Source: Acinetobacter portensis
Lineage (GTDB): Bacteria > Pseudomonadota > Gammaproteobacteria > Pseudomonadales > Moraxellaceae
Length of the DNA stretch: 64,000 nt
Assembly: GCF_009372215.1 (NCBI RefSeq)
Contig: NZ_LWRV01000091.1
Span: 38,344 to 102,343, forward strand
Reading direction: 5' to 3'
The position numbers and the translations under genes are program-made. Each line of letters begins with the position of its first letter. The stretch's first letter is position 1. The notes under the pieces were generated by a model that was not told where the DNA came from, ran no database searches, and was given only the letters and a program-made list of their open reading frames with translations. Below, in pieces: positions 9,902 through 19,844 of this stretch.

Positions 9902-10513
9902 TCATTTATTCAAAATAAACCCTGCTAAATCATCTTTATTCTTTTGCTTATATGCCTCTGCGACATTCAATCGATCAATTACACCTCTGTTTTGGCTGAG
10001 TTTAAACTTACCCACTAAACTTGAGATTTCAACACGTATAGCAGCAATTTTGCTTAATTGATCTTGAATGTAATCTTTCGGTGCATCTGACATTTTCCAA
10101 GGTTTCGGCTGATTACTTTCATGTTCCCGAGTTAACCTTGCCAAAATACCTCTTAATGTTTTTTCATCCTCAATAACTTCTGCTATCCCTTTGACATGTA
10201 TCACTACATAATTCCATGTAGGAACAGCTCGATGATGTTCTAATTTTCCAGCATACCAATTTGGCGATACATAAGCATGATCTATACTAAAAACAACCAA
10301 TACATTCTGAGACTGTTTTAATTGGACATACAATGGATTTTCTTTTGCTATATGGGCAAATAATGAATGTGACTTTTCATCGTATTCAAAAGGAAGATGG
10401 TTTGCATCTAATTCACCATCTGCATATAAAACCAAACATCCTAAAGCATGTTTTTGAATTAAATTCGTTAGAATTTCAGTCCTTGTTTCTTCAAAAACTT
10501 TCGGCAGATACAT
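9902..10513 (-). CDS. PaiB-like FMN-binding protein
   Basis: The 203-residue protein has a split-barrel flavin-binding fold of the PaiB family. Matching blocks are MYLPKVFEE at the start, LPFEYDEK, HIAKENPLY and YVSPNWYAGK followed by VPTWNYVVIHVKG (about residues 87-115). PaiB of Bacillus was described as a negative regulator of sporulation and protease genes, hence the common label FMN-binding negative transcriptional regulator. A DNA-binding role in this organism is not shown by the sequence. Confidence 0.85.
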   Translation of the reverse strand: MYLPKVFEETRTEILTNLIQKHALGCLVLYADGELDANHLPFEYDEKSHSLFAHIAKENPLYVQLKQSQNVLVVFSIDHAYVSPNWYAGKLEHHRAVPTWNYVVIHVKGIAEVIEDEKTLRGILARLTREHESNQPKPWKMSDAPKDYIQDQLSKIAAIRVEISSLVGKFKLSQNRGVIDRLNVAEAYKQKNKDDLAGFILNK

Positions 10514-10549
10514 TCCGTTTAGTACTCACGTTTATATTGCTTTAAAGAA

Positions 10550-10918
10550 TTACGTATTTTTCCATTCAAATTCACTCAAAGATTCGTGATCTTTCAATGT
10601 ACTTTCTACTGCTTGTGCCAATTGGTTTAATAAACTTTGTTCTGTAATACGGTCTAACCAATCTTGATTTTCATCAGGATAAGATGAAATTTCACAAACC
10701 AAATGACCATCTTCACTACGTGATTCACAGCTCACTGAAAGCGGTAAAGCATGATCATCTACACTTACAGCCACTTGTGCCCCACTTTGTGACAATGTCT
10801 CAAACCCATGATTCACCAATTCATGTGCAAGTAAATCGGCAACATAGGTTTGAACTTCGCTAAAATCTTTTAATTGATTTTTGATTTCACGATTAGCCAC
10901 AAATTTTAGTTTACGCAT
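10550..10918 (-). CDS. Small hypothetical protein
   Basis: About 122 residues with no recognised domain. The reading frame can start at a TTG at 10930, but the ATG at 10918 lies after a TGGA element and gives the natural start MRKLKFVANREIKNQ. The protein is acidic, has no signal peptide and no membrane segment. It lies between the PaiB-like gene and tyrA-aroA, and a terminator separates it from the latter. Confidence 0.65.
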   Translation of the reverse strand: MRKLKFVANREIKNQLKDFSEVQTYVADLLAHELVNHGFETLSQSGAQVAVSVDDHALPLSVSCESRSEDGHLVCEISSYPDENQDWLDRITEQSLLNQLAQAVESTLKDHESLSEFEWKNT

Positions 10919-10971
10919 CACATTATCCAAAGGCTTTATTGTTGTATGGTTTTAGCATAAGCAATAAATGC

Positions 10972-11001
10972 AAAACAGCCAAGCATTAGCTTGGCTGTTT
11001 T
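10972..11001. terminator. Strong hairpin terminator
   Basis: A 13-base-pair stem AAAACAGCCAAGC / GCTTGGCTGTTTT with an ATTA loop lies just after the tyrA-aroA stop. It closes the aromatic operon. Confidence 0.82.
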
Positions 11002-11033
11002 GTTTCAAATTGAATGTTTTTTACGATGATGTT

Positions 11034-13283
11034 TTATTCAGTGACTTGAATTGCAAGTCCTGCTTGGGTAGCAAGCTCAGTAAATGTAGGGAAACTTGTT
11101 GCAACCGTTTCTGTACCTACAATTTTAATTTCACCTGAAGTACGCAAACCTGCCATAGAGAAGCTCATCGCAATACGGTGGTCATGATGCGATTCAATTT
11201 CACCACCTGTGAAAATAGCATCCCATTCACCTGACTTACCTTTACCTTCAACGATGATACCGTCATCGGTAGGTGTGCAATCAATACCCATAATTTTCAA
11301 GCCATCTGCCATCACTTGAATACGGTCAGATTCTTTTACGCGAAGTTCAGCAGCACCAGTCAGTACTGTTTGACCTTCTGCGCATGCAGCAGCAACAAAT
11401 AATGCAGGAAATTCATCAATCGCTAAAGGCACTTGATCTTCAGGCATATGAATGCCTTTTAACGTACGAGAACCTTTAATACGAATGTCTGCAATTGGCT
11501 CACCACCTGCAATACGTTCATTTTCAACTGAAATATCTGCACCCATTTGTTTCAGAATTTCGATGATACCTGTACGTGTTGGGTTAATGCCCACCGCTTC
11601 AAGTGTTACATCTGAACCTTCTGTAATTGCAGCGCCAACCATAAAGAATGCAGCAGATGAAATATCTGATGGAACTTGAATTTCAGTTGCCGTTAACTTG
11701 CCACCACCTTGCAGTGAAATACGGTTGCCTTCAGTTTTGACATCGTAACCAAATGCACGAAGCATACGTTCTGAATGGTCACGTGTTGGCTCTGGCTCTG
11801 TGACAACAGTTTCACCCTCAGCCCATAAACCTGCCAACAAAATACCTGATTTCACTTGCGCAGAAGCCATCGGTAAATCGTAGTGAATCCCTTTTAACTG
11901 CTGACCACCTGTAATTGAAACAGGCGGTGTCCCACGATCACCCGTGGTTTGTAATAAAGCACCCATCTCACGTAATGGTTTTGCAATACGCTCCATTGGG
12001 CGTTTAGTCAGTGATGCATCACCTGTCATTACAGAATCAAATTTTTGTGCAGACAACATCCCTGAAAGTAAACGCATAGATGTGCCTGAGTTACCCATAT
12101 ACAGTGCGCCTACAGGAGCTTTTAAGCCTTGCATGCCCACACCATGAATGGTCACTTCACCATTTTTAGGACCTTCGATACTCACACCCATCGCACGGAA
12201 TGCTTGAAGTGTTGCAAGTGCATCTTCACCTTCAAGAAAACCTGTGACATGCGTTGTGCCTTCTGCAATAGCACCAAACATGATAGAACGATGTGACACA
12301 GATTTGTCGCCTGGCACGCTAAATTTACCTTGGAAATTTTTCTTGCCTGGTAATATTGTAAATTGCTGTGTCGTCACTTTCTTTTTCTCCATCAATGGTC
12401 TATTTGCGAGCATATGATTAAAATGCTGTCGCGCGGCCTGCGCATGCCCTAACAAGCCCATCAGTGCTTGCGAGTCTTCATCTTCAATAAGTTTACGTAT
12501 AGTTGCCAATTGTTTTTCAAAGCCATCTACTGCATTTAAAATGGCTTTTTTATTGGCAAAAAATATGTCATGCCACATTTGTGGATCACTTGCCGCAATT
12601 CGAGAAAAATCACGGAATCCACCTGCGGCATAACGGAAAATATCTAGGTTATCTTCTCTATTAGCAAGCTGTTCTACTAAGTTAAATGCCATCAAATGCG
12701 GAAGATGACTGGTATGCGCAAGCACTTCATCGTGCTTTTCAACATCCATGCAAATCACTTCTGCTTTTGAGGCTTGCCACAGCGTTACAAGTTTATCAAT
12801 TGCCCAATTTGCGCTGCTTGGTAAAGGCGTTAAAATGACTTTATGGTTGGCAAATAAATCGACTTTACCTGCATGTACACCTGTATGTTCCGAACCTGCA
12901 ATAGGATGCCCCGGAACAAAACCTTCAGGCAATTCATCACCATAAACTGCTTTTGCAGCTTCAACCACATTTGCCTTGGTACTACCGACATCGGTAATAA
13001 TGGTTTTTGCAGACAAATACGGCTGAATAATTTCAAGCACTTTTTGTGTTGCACGTACAGGCAAAGCTAAAACGACTAAATCTGCACCTTGAACGGCATC
13101 AATTGGGTTGGTATAGCCCTCTTGAATTAAACCAAGGGCTTTTGCATCATCTAAGGTTTTTTGCGAACGTGTAGACGCAACAATTTGATTCGCTAATTTT
13201 TCAGCAACAATCACACGAGCAAGACTTGAGCCAATTAACCCAAGTCCAATAAACGCAACTTTTTCAAACAGTGGCAAAGACAT
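11034..13283 (-). CDS. tyrA-aroA: Fused prephenate dehydrogenase / EPSP synthase
   Basis: One 749-residue protein with two enzymes. Residues 1-295 are prephenate dehydrogenase: the NAD-binding GLGLIGSSLAR is at 13-23, HPIAGSEHTG at 126-135 and HLPHLMAFNL at 193-202. It oxidises prephenate to 4-hydroxyphenylpyruvate for tyrosine. Residues 307-749 are 5-enolpyruvylshikimate-3-phosphate synthase, with GDKSVSHR at 325-332, GNSGTSMR at 397-404 and RVKESDRIQ later. It makes EPSP from shikimate-3-phosphate and phosphoenolpyruvate. The fusion is known in Acinetobacter and pseudomonads. The gene follows hisC by three bases. In pseudomonads cmk and rpsA come next, but here a terminator follows instead. 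Confidence 0.96.
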   Translation of the reverse strand: MSLPLFEKVAFIGLGLIGSSLARVIVAEKLANQIVASTRSQKTLDDAKALGLIQEGYTNPIDAVQGADLVVLALPVRATQKVLEIIQPYLSAKTIITDVGSTKANVVEAAKAVYGDELPEGFVPGHPIAGSEHTGVHAGKVDLFANHKVILTPLPSSANWAIDKLVTLWQASKAEVICMDVEKHDEVLAHTSHLPHLMAFNLVEQLANREDNLDIFRYAAGGFRDFSRIAASDPQMWHDIFFANKKAILNAVDGFEKQLATIRKLIEDEDSQALMGLLGHAQAARQHFNHMLANRPLMEKKKVTTQQFTILPGKKNFQGKFSVPGDKSVSHRSIMFGAIAEGTTHVTGFLEGEDALATLQAFRAMGVSIEGPKNGEVTIHGVGMQGLKAPVGALYMGNSGTSMRLLSGMLSAQKFDSVMTGDASLTKRPMERIAKPLREMGALLQTTGDRGTPPVSITGGQQLKGIHYDLPMASAQVKSGILLAGLWAEGETVVTEPEPTRDHSERMLRAFGYDVKTEGNRISLQGGGKLTATEIQVPSDISSAAFFMVGAAITEGSDVTLEAVGINPTRTGIIEILKQMGADISVENERIAGGEPIADIRIKGSRTLKGIHMPEDQVPLAIDEFPALFVAAACAEGQTVLTGAAELRVKESDRIQVMADGLKIMGIDCTPTDDGIIVEGKGKSGEWDAIFTGGEIESHHDHRIAMSFSMAGLRTSGEIKIVGTETVATSFPTFTELATQAGLAIQVTE

Positions 13284-13286
13284 ATT

Positions 13287-14378
13287 TTACGCTGTAGCCT
13301 CTAAACTGAGTACTTTCGCCAATGCTGTTAAGAATTTTGCATTTTCAGCTTCTGTACCAATAGATACACGAAGATGATTTGCAATTCCAACAGGGCGAAC
13401 AATGACACCTTGTTTTAATAAGGCATTAAACGTTTGTGCAGGATCTGCCTGAACATCAACTAAAATAAAGTTGGCACGTGATGGCACATAACTTAAACCT
13501 AAAGCTTTAAAGCCTGCTTCAAGTTGCGCCATACCTGCTTTGTTCACTACACGTGATTTTTCAATGAAATCTTCATCTTTTAGTGCAGCAACTGCAGCAA
13601 CCATTGCAAGATGATTCACGTTAAATGGCTGACGAATACGGTTTAAGAAATCTGTCACTTCTACAGAAGCCAAAGCAAAACCAACACGAAGTGCTGCCAA
13701 ACCAAAACATTTAGACATGGTACGGCTAACTATTAAGTTTGGATATTTCGCTAAGAATTTTAAGCTATTGAAGTTTTCAGGAAAATATTCCACATAAGCT
13801 TCATCTAGCACAACAATGACATTTGCAGGAACTTTTTGCATGAATGCTTCAAATTCTGCTTCTTCAAACCAAGTTCCTGTTGGATTGTTTGGATTTGCAA
13901 TAAAGATCAATTTTGTATTGGTTTTAATTGCTGCAGCCATTGCATCTAAGTCATGTGAAAAACCTTTTGCAGGCACTTCAATGGCTTCTGCATTAATGGC
14001 TTGAGTCACTAAACCATACACAGCAAATGCATGTTGGCTATACACAACAGAATCTTCTGAAGATACAAATGCACGTGCAAAAATTTCAAGTAAATCGTTT
14101 GAACCATTGCCCAAAGTAATTTGGTTATGCGCAACACCAAATTGCTTTTGAACTTGGTCTTTTAAAATAAAACCACCACCATCTGGATAACGTCCAATTT
14201 CCGACAATTCAGCAGCAACAGCTTCTTTCACTTTATCAGAACAACCTAAAGGGTTTTCATTTGACGCTAATTTGACAATATCTGTTAAACCCAACTCACG
14301 TTCAAGCTCGCTAATTGGCTTACCTGGTTGATACGGATTTAACTTTGCAATGCCTTCATTGGCTGGAACAAACGTCAT
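13287..14378 (-). CDS. hisC: Histidinol-phosphate / aromatic aminotransferase
   Basis: A 363-residue fold-type I PLP enzyme. NPNNPTG is at 162-168, DEAY at 192-195, and the PLP lysine is Lys223 in SRTMSKCFGLAALRVG. HisC converts imidazole acetol phosphate to histidinol phosphate. The setting, with pheA upstream and tyrA-aroA three bases downstream, suggests that this copy mainly transaminates phenylpyruvate, 4-hydroxyphenylpyruvate or prephenate, as proposed for hisC2-type copies in pseudomonads. A second hisC in the histidine operon would be expected elsewhere. Confidence 0.93.
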   Translation of the reverse strand: MTFVPANEGIAKLNPYQPGKPISELERELGLTDIVKLASNENPLGCSDKVKEAVAAELSEIGRYPDGGGFILKDQVQKQFGVAHNQITLGNGSNDLLEIFARAFVSSEDSVVYSQHAFAVYGLVTQAINAEAIEVPAKGFSHDLDAMAAAIKTNTKLIFIANPNNPTGTWFEEAEFEAFMQKVPANVIVVLDEAYVEYFPENFNSLKFLAKYPNLIVSRTMSKCFGLAALRVGFALASVEVTDFLNRIRQPFNVNHLAMVAAVAALKDEDFIEKSRVVNKAGMAQLEAGFKALGLSYVPSRANFILVDVQADPAQTFNALLKQGVIVRPVGIANHLRVSIGTEAENAKFLTALAKVLSLEATA

Positions 14379-14448
14379 TTTACACTTCCAAATATTTCAG
14401 GTGATGGTTGTGGCTAATCTCCCCTAGACATTAACCACAGATGTAATC

Positions 14449-15558
14449 TTATAAAACTGCAATTGGATAAGAACCTAAAACACGCACTTCTTTCACCAAT
14501 GGACGAATTTCTTCAATTGCGGCTTTTACATTGTCTTGTTCAATATGACCTTCTAAGTCAATAAAGAATACATAAGCCCATTTTTCAGGGAGTGCAGGAC
14601 GTGTTTCAATACTGGTTAAGCTAAGATTATGCTTCGCAAATGGTGCAAGAATTTCAAGTAAAGCACCTGCACGGTCATGAGCCGAAACCAATAATGATGT
14701 TTTATCATTACCACTTTGTGGCACTTTTTCACGACCAATCACCAAGAAACGTGTTGTATTTTCTGGGTTATCTTCAATATTTCCATGCAAAGTTTCTAAA
14801 TTATAAATATTTGCAGCAATTTCAGATGCAATTGCAGCCGAATGCCATTCGTTACGAATACGGCGCGCAGCCTCTGCATTCGAACTTAAAGCAACACGTT
14901 CAACACCAGGGTAATGCGCATCTAACCAACCACGACATTGCGCCAAAGTTTGTTGATGTGCATAAATTTGTTTGATGCTGTCTTTACGTGTATTTTCAGA
15001 CACTAAAAATTGATGATGAATACGAAGTTCAACTTCACCAATCACATTTAAATGAGAAGATTTGAAACAATCTAAAGTATGGTTGACCACACCTTCAGAT
15101 GAGTTTTCTACAGGTACTAAACCATAATGAGCGCTTCCCGCTTCTACTTCACGGAATACTTCATCAATTGTTGGTAATGGACGAACCACAGCATCTTGAC
15201 CAAAATGTTTAAGAACCGCTGAATGCGTATAAGTTCCTACAGGTCCTAAAAATGCAATGCTTTGCGGTGCTTCTAAAGCCAAACATGCAGACATAATTTC
15301 GCGGAATAAACGCGCCATTGTCGCATCAGATAAAGGTCCTTCATTACGCTCCATAACATTACGCAAAACTTGCGCTTCACGTTCAGGACGGTAAAACAAA
15401 GGTTTCTCTTCAGATGCAAATTTTGCTTTAGCAACGGCTTCAGCTAATTTTGCACGACGATTAATGAGTTGTTGAAGCTGTTGGTCTACAGAATCAATAT
15501 CCTCACGAATTTTGCCTAAATCAAGAGAAGTAGTTGTGTTTTGATCGTCGTTGATCAT
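14449..15558 (-). CDS. pheA: Chorismate mutase / prephenate dehydratase (P-protein)
   Basis: About 369 residues. The N-terminal 85 residues (LGKIREDIDSVDQQLQQLIN) are an AroQ-type chorismate mutase. Then come a prephenate dehydratase domain, starting near IAFLGPVGTYTHSAV, and a C-terminal ACT domain around SLTSIETRPALPEKWAYVFF that senses phenylalanine. The enzyme takes chorismate through prephenate to phenylpyruvate. The frame can begin 14 codons earlier at a TTG. The ATG at 15558 is preferred because it gives a typical P-protein start and has AAGG upstream. First gene of the operon with hisC and tyrA-aroA. Confidence 0.95.
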   Translation of the reverse strand: MINDDQNTTTSLDLGKIREDIDSVDQQLQQLINRRAKLAEAVAKAKFASEEKPLFYRPEREAQVLRNVMERNEGPLSDATMARLFREIMSACLALEAPQSIAFLGPVGTYTHSAVLKHFGQDAVVRPLPTIDEVFREVEAGSAHYGLVPVENSSEGVVNHTLDCFKSSHLNVIGEVELRIHHQFLVSENTRKDSIKQIYAHQQTLAQCRGWLDAHYPGVERVALSSNAEAARRIRNEWHSAAIASEIAANIYNLETLHGNIEDNPENTTRFLVIGREKVPQSGNDKTSLLVSAHDRAGALLEILAPFAKHNLSLTSIETRPALPEKWAYVFFIDLEGHIEQDNVKAAIEEIRPLVKEVRVLGSYPIAVL

Positions 15559-15600
15559 TGTTATGATGCCCTTAAAAACAAGTTTTCGACAGTATAACAA

Positions 15601-15984
15601 TAGTTAGCTTTCAATTGTTGTGCAATAAGACTTTGCTTTATTCAGCCTTAAATTTACACAGTTGAAGTTTTCACCAATTATTGCCTTTTTAGCTCTCAAT
15701 ATCATTCATTAAATCAAGCTGTTTGTATATTGAAAAGGTTTTATGAATATTAGAAGTTTAAGTGATAACTCTATCTAAATTATGACGATTTCATGTGATA
15801 AAAAATATATTCAACATATTGACTAAAACTTAGATTTAAGCCAACTTATAAAAATTAATTTATTGAAAAATAATTATAATTTTTACATTAAAAACTTTAA
15901 TCACGTATTTACTACAAAAGCATTCCCATTTTTTGCTAAAAATAGATTCAACGTGTTTAGCACTAAGCAATTCGAGGAATAATA
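15601..15984. other. AT-rich intergenic region
   Basis: This 384-base stretch separates divergent pheA and the DJ-1/PfpI gene. No reading frame of note or stable hairpin was seen. It must hold the promoters of both flanking genes, but no convincing -35/-10 pair was picked out. Confidence 0.5.
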
Positions 15985-16503
15985 ATGTCAAAAAGAATCG
16001 CTGTTTTAGTCAGCCATCAATTTGCAGATGATGAATATTCTGAGCCTGTAGAAGCATTTAGAGCGGCACATCACACTATTACCAATATTAATACGCACGC
16101 AGGTCATGTGATTTATGGGAAAAAATACAAACATAGTATGACGATAGATAAAAGTATTGATGATGTTTCTGCACACGATTTTGATGCATTACTGATTCCT
16201 GGTGGGCAATCACCATCACACCTTCGTTTAGATGAAAGATTTATTAATTTCGTTCGTCATTTTGCTAATTTATATAAGCCCATTTTTTGTATTTGTCATG
16301 GACCACTTTTACTTATAGATGCCAATGTCATTAAAGGTCGCAGACTCACCACACATGAACAGATTTCATCTGAGGTGATTGAGGCAGGTGCAGTTTATTT
16401 AGATCAAGCTGTCGTGAATGACAATAATTTATATATTACCTCTCGCTCACAAGCCGACTTGAATGCATTCATTAAAGAAAGCCTAAATGTACTTCGTCTA
16501 TAA
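15985..16503 (+). CDS. DJ-1/PfpI family protein
   Basis: A 172-residue class I glutamine amidotransferase-like fold. LLIPGGQSPSHLR is near residue 72, the nucleophile elbow FCICHGP near residue 104 carries the conserved cysteine, and a conserved acid is expected near the start (DDEYSEP). The GKKYKHSMTIDKSI block is typical of the YhbO/PfpI branch, linked to deglycase or protease activity and to stress resistance. The substrate is not defined by sequence. The start has GAGGAA eight bases upstream. Confidence 0.87.
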   Translation: MSKRIAVLVSHQFADDEYSEPVEAFRAAHHTITNINTHAGHVIYGKKYKHSMTIDKSIDDVSAHDFDALLIPGGQSPSHLRLDERFINFVRHFANLYKPIFCICHGPLLLIDANVIKGRRLTTHEQISSEVIEAGAVYLDQAVVNDNNLYITSRSQADLNAFIKESLNVLRL

Positions 16504-16505
16504 AA

Positions 16506-16528
16506 TAAAAAGAGCGAAAGCTCTTTTT
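16506..16528. terminator. Bidirectional terminator
   Basis: The stem AAAAAGAG / CTCTTTTT with a CGAAAG loop lies between the PfpI gene and the acyl-CoA dehydrogenase remnant. Confidence 0.78.
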
Positions 16529-16551
16529 ATTGAAATACAAAATATGAATAT

Positions 16552-16830
16552 TTAACGACCAACCAAACTTCGCGCAACAATTTCTTTCATAATTTCATTG
16601 GTTCCACCATAAACACCCTGAATACGGGCATCTACAAAAAAACGTGAAATCGGATATTCCGCCATATAACTATATTCAGCAAAAAATTGAAGTAAGTTAT
16701 CTCCAACTTTCATTTGCATATCAGTTGCAAAACTTTTTAATACTGTTGCAGTTTCCGCATCTAATTTAGCTTGTATGATTGACCAAATACTTAACTTTAA
16801 TTCCACGTATAAAAGTGATAGTGGATACAC
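16552..16830 (-). pseudogene. Remnant of an acyl-CoA dehydrogenase (C-terminal end)
   Basis: About 75 residues match the C-terminal helical domain of acyl-CoA dehydrogenases: AKLDAETATVLKSFATD, then EYPISRFFVDARIQGVYGGT, then NEIMKEIVARSL. A full enzyme has about 380 residues, so four fifths are missing. The usual LFGGYGYM motif reads FFAEYSYM, losing the conserved glycines, which shows decay. The first 18 or so residues of the frame do not fit the family and probably come from unrelated DNA at the break point. An AT-rich stretch follows upstream. A deletion remnant is the best reading. Confidence 0.82.
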
Positions 16831-17213
16831 AAATCATCATCAAGATCAAAGCTGAATAATATATTTTTAATATAATAAAATCACATTCTATTCAATTTAT
16901 GATAATTAATTCACATTAAAAAAATGACTATAATTTTCACTTAACAACACCTTTCAAATAATTCCTTTTTTTTCATTAAGTTAAAAAAAATAATTGATAA
17001 AAATTAAGAATAAATAGTGAATAAAATAATTATATGAATATTACTTTGATTAAGACTTATTCAAAATACATATTACAAAAATATATTATTTTATTTTAAA
17101 ATCAATAGGTTGTAATTTAAGAATATCATTTAAAAATTTAATGAATACTCAAATGACAATAATTAAAACATCAAATCATTAAAACTTTAATAAAACGATC
17201 AAAAGGAATTCTT
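16831..17213. other. Very AT-rich intergenic region before dctA
   Basis: 383 bases, clearly richer in A and T than the surroundings, with long A and T runs. No gene is seen. It lies where the front part of the decayed acyl-CoA dehydrogenase gene should have been, and must contain the dctA promoter. Confidence 0.55.
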
Positions 17214-18524
17214 ATGCAAATTGATGCAGAATCGAGCTTACACCCTCCTAAAAAACAAAAAATTTATCAAATGCTTTACGTACAAGTAATTGTTGCCATT
17301 TTATTGGGTATTCTACTTGGGCACTTTTATCCATCCGTTGGAGCAGACCTTAAACCTTTAGGTGATGCATTTATTAAGCTTGTCAAAATGATCATTGCAC
17401 CTGTTATTTTTCTAACAGTAGTAACTGGTATTTCTGGTATGAAAGACATGGTCTCAGTCGGTCGTGTTGCTATTAAATCTCTTGTATATTTCCTTACATT
17501 TTCAACACTCGCTCTATTTATTGGCATGATAGTTGCCAATTTAGTAAAACCTGGTGCTGGCTTAAATATTGATCCCACAACACTCACAGGTAACGAAAAA
17601 GTCGCTGAATTTGCAGAAAAGGCACATAGTTACGGCATCGTCGATTTTCTCATGAATATCTTACCAACCACATTAGTCAGTCCGCTTGCAAGTGGCGAAA
17701 TTTTACAGGTGCTCTTTGTTGCCGTAAGCTTTGGTCTTGCACTTGCAGCTACAGGTGAAAAAGGTCAACCTATTGTTGATTTTTTAAACAATCTTACAGT
17801 ACCTGTGTTTAAACTTGTTGGCATGTTTATGAAATTTGCACCGATTGGTGCATTCGGTGCAATGGCATTCACCATTGGTAAATATGGTATTGGAACAATT
17901 GGAAACTTATTACTTCTTATTTCTACTTTCTATATCACATCACTTCTATTTATTGTAGTTGTTTTAGGTTTGGTTGCTAAATACAACGGCTTTTCAATTT
18001 TTGCACTTATTCGTTATATCAAAGATGAATTATGGTTAGTTCTTGGTACCTCTTCATCAGAAGCAGCATTACCGTCTCTTATGCAAAAAATGGAAAAAGC
18101 AGGTTGTGAAAAATCGGTGGTAGGCATGGTCATTCCTACAGGTTATTCATTTAATTTAGATGGTACAAATATTTATATGACTATGGCTGCATTATTCATT
18201 GCCCAAGCATGTAACATTGATCTTTCAATTGGTGAACAAATTACATTATTACTCGTTGCAATGATTAGCTCTAAAGGTGCTGCAGGTGTAACAGGCGCAG
18301 GCTTCATTACATTAGCAGCAACATTAACTGTAATTCCAACCATTCCAGTTGCTGGTTTAGCACTTATTTTAGGTATCGACCGCTTTATGTCTGAATGTCG
18401 TGCATTAACCAACTTTATTGGCAATGCATGTGCAGCTGTTGTTGTTGCACGTTGGGATCATGCCCTCGATAAAGAAACGTTCGATGCAACAATGAGAAAT
18501 CCTGAATCTGTAAAATTAGACTAA
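17214..18524 (+). CDS. dctA: C4-dicarboxylate:cation symporter DctA
   Basis: A 436-residue inner-membrane carrier of the DAACS family. The protein is hydrophobic throughout and has the family signatures: [19 protein letters not shown] (about residues 48-66), the serine-rich loop [13 protein letters not shown] near residue 278, and [19 protein letters not shown] near residue 313. Overall similarity is closest to DctA, which takes up succinate, fumarate and malate, rather than to glutamate carriers such as GltP. AAAGGAAT precedes the ATG. It is transcribed alone and ends at a terminator. Confidence 0.88.
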   Translation: MQIDAESSLHPPKKQKIYQMLYVQVIVAILLGILLGHFYPSVGADLKPLGDAFIKLVKMIIAPVIFLTVVTGISGMKDMVSVGRVAIKSLVYFLTFSTLALFIGMIVANLVKPGAGLNIDPTTLTGNEKVAEFAEKAHSYGIVDFLMNILPTTLVSPLASGEILQVLFVAVSFGLALAATGEKGQPIVDFLNNLTVPVFKLVGMFMKFAPIGAFGAMAFTIGKYGIGTIGNLLLLISTFYITSLLFIVVVLGLVAKYNGFSIFALIRYIKDELWLVLGTSSSEAALPSLMQKMEKAGCEKSVVGMVIPTGYSFNLDGTNIYMTMAALFIAQACNIDLSIGEQITLLLVAMISSKGAAGVTGAGFITLAATLTVIPTIPVAGLALILGIDRFMSECRALTNFIGNACAAVVVARWDHALDKETFDATMRNPESVKLD

Positions 18525-18538
18525 TTTTCAGTTTTCTT

Positions 18539-18567
18539 AAAAAGGAAGCACATGCTTCCTTTTTTTA
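18539..18567 (+). terminator. Terminator of dctA
   Basis: The stem AAGGAAGCA / TGCTTCCTT is followed by a run of T residues, 15 bases after the dctA stop. Confidence 0.85.
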
Positions 18568-18618
18568 TTTCTAAAATATGGCATATTGAGCATGCTTTTT
18601 TGAATGATAGTGAGTGAC

Positions 18619-19620
18619 ATGAATACCAAACGCAATCTTTACAAAGACTTTGAACATCCATTTGCACAATTTGTTCGTATTATTGGTAAAGGTAAAAATG
18701 GTGCACGTTCGCTGACTTATGATGAAGCCTATCAAGCTTTCTCAATGATTCTAAAAGATGAAGTTTTAGATGTTCAACTTGGCGCATTTTTAATGTTGCT
18801 TCGGGTAAAAGAAGAATCTGTCGATGAACTTACAGGCTTTGTGCAAGCCACTAAAGATCAGCTTAACTTCAAACCTTTGGATGTCGATTTAGATTGGTCA
18901 TCTTATGCAGGTAAACGTAAGCACTACCCTTGGTTTTTACTTGCAGCACTCACACTTGCAAAACAGGGCTATAAAGTAGTGATGCATGGTGCTTCTGGGC
19001 ACACAATAAATCGTTTATATACAGAACAAGTTTTAGAATTCTTAGAATTTCCTATTTGCCAGAATTCCGATGATGTTGAAACACAACTTCAAGAAAAAAA
19101 CTTTGCTTATTTACCACTCGAGGTTATTTCGCCTATTTTAAGTGATTTAATTAACCTGAGAAATGTAATGGGACTTCGCTCACCTATTCATACGCTTGCA
19201 CGCTTAATTAATCCATTTAATGCAAAAGCGACTATGCAAGCAATTTTTCATCCTGCTTATAGAAGTTCACATCAACAAGCTGCATTTCAATTAGGCTATA
19301 AAAATAGCGCAGTGATTAAAGGTGAAGGTGGTGAGTTTGAGCGTAATCCAGATGCGAAAACTTTAATTTGTGGCATTCATAATGGTGAATTATACGAATA
19401 CGAATTACCAAAATTAACAGATAACCGTAGCCCAACCGAAGAAGAGCTGAATTTAGATATCTTTAAAGCGGTTTGGGATGGCAAACAACATCATGAATAT
19501 GGCGAAATTGCTGTTGTAGAAACCATGGGCATTGCTTTATATACCATGCAAGCTTGTTCAAATTTTGGAGATGCAATGGATAAAGCAAAAGAACTTTGGA
19601 ATAGTCGTTTTATTAAGTAA
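18619..19620 (+). CDS. ybiB: YbiB-like protein (TrpD2 / glycosyl transferase family 3 fold)
   Basis: About 333 residues. The start (FVRIIGKGKNGARSLTYDEA) and LGAFLMLLRVKEESVDEL match the YbiB/TrpD2 family, which has the fold of anthranilate phosphoribosyltransferase but binds nucleic acid instead of catalysing the tryptophan step. MHGASGHTINR near residue 130 is the degenerate counterpart of the TrpD glycine-rich loop. In Escherichia coli ybiB is part of an SOS-linked operon; here it stands alone. An ATG 15 bases upstream is possible, but neither has a strong ribosome site. Confidence 0.82.
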   Translation: MNTKRNLYKDFEHPFAQFVRIIGKGKNGARSLTYDEAYQAFSMILKDEVLDVQLGAFLMLLRVKEESVDELTGFVQATKDQLNFKPLDVDLDWSSYAGKRKHYPWFLLAALTLAKQGYKVVMHGASGHTINRLYTEQVLEFLEFPICQNSDDVETQLQEKNFAYLPLEVISPILSDLINLRNVMGLRSPIHTLARLINPFNAKATMQAIFHPAYRSSHQQAAFQLGYKNSAVIKGEGGEFERNPDAKTLICGIHNGELYEYELPKLTDNRSPTEEELNLDIFKAVWDGKQHHEYGEIAVVETMGIALYTMQACSNFGDAMDKAKELWNSRFIK

Positions 19621-19651
19621 TGAATACATTATTTGAATGACTGAATCATAA

Positions 19652-19700
19652 AAGGATTGAAAATCACTCAAATTAAATGCAAATGATTTTCAATCTCCTT
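19652..19700. repeat. Inverted repeat after ybiB
   Basis: GATTGAAAATCA on the left and TGATTTTCAATC on the right form a perfect 12-base-pair stem, extended imperfectly by AAG/CTT, around a loop of about 17 bases. No T run follows, so it is an atypical terminator or a regulatory palindrome. Confidence 0.55.
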
Positions 19701-19844
19701 AATGGAAAGTGCATGATTTTTCAACGATCATTATGTTTGTTTAATTTTTTAAATTGTAGAAACCGCCCATCAATATCACTATGAAATTCACATAACATTT
19801 AAAATAATTAACGAAACTCATAAAAACGTATTTATATATTTAAA

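Noticed and set aside
17214..18524. dctA as a glutamate/aspartate carrier
   Set aside because: The early block and the serine-rich loop are closer to DctA than to GltP, though transport was not tested and the family overlap is real.
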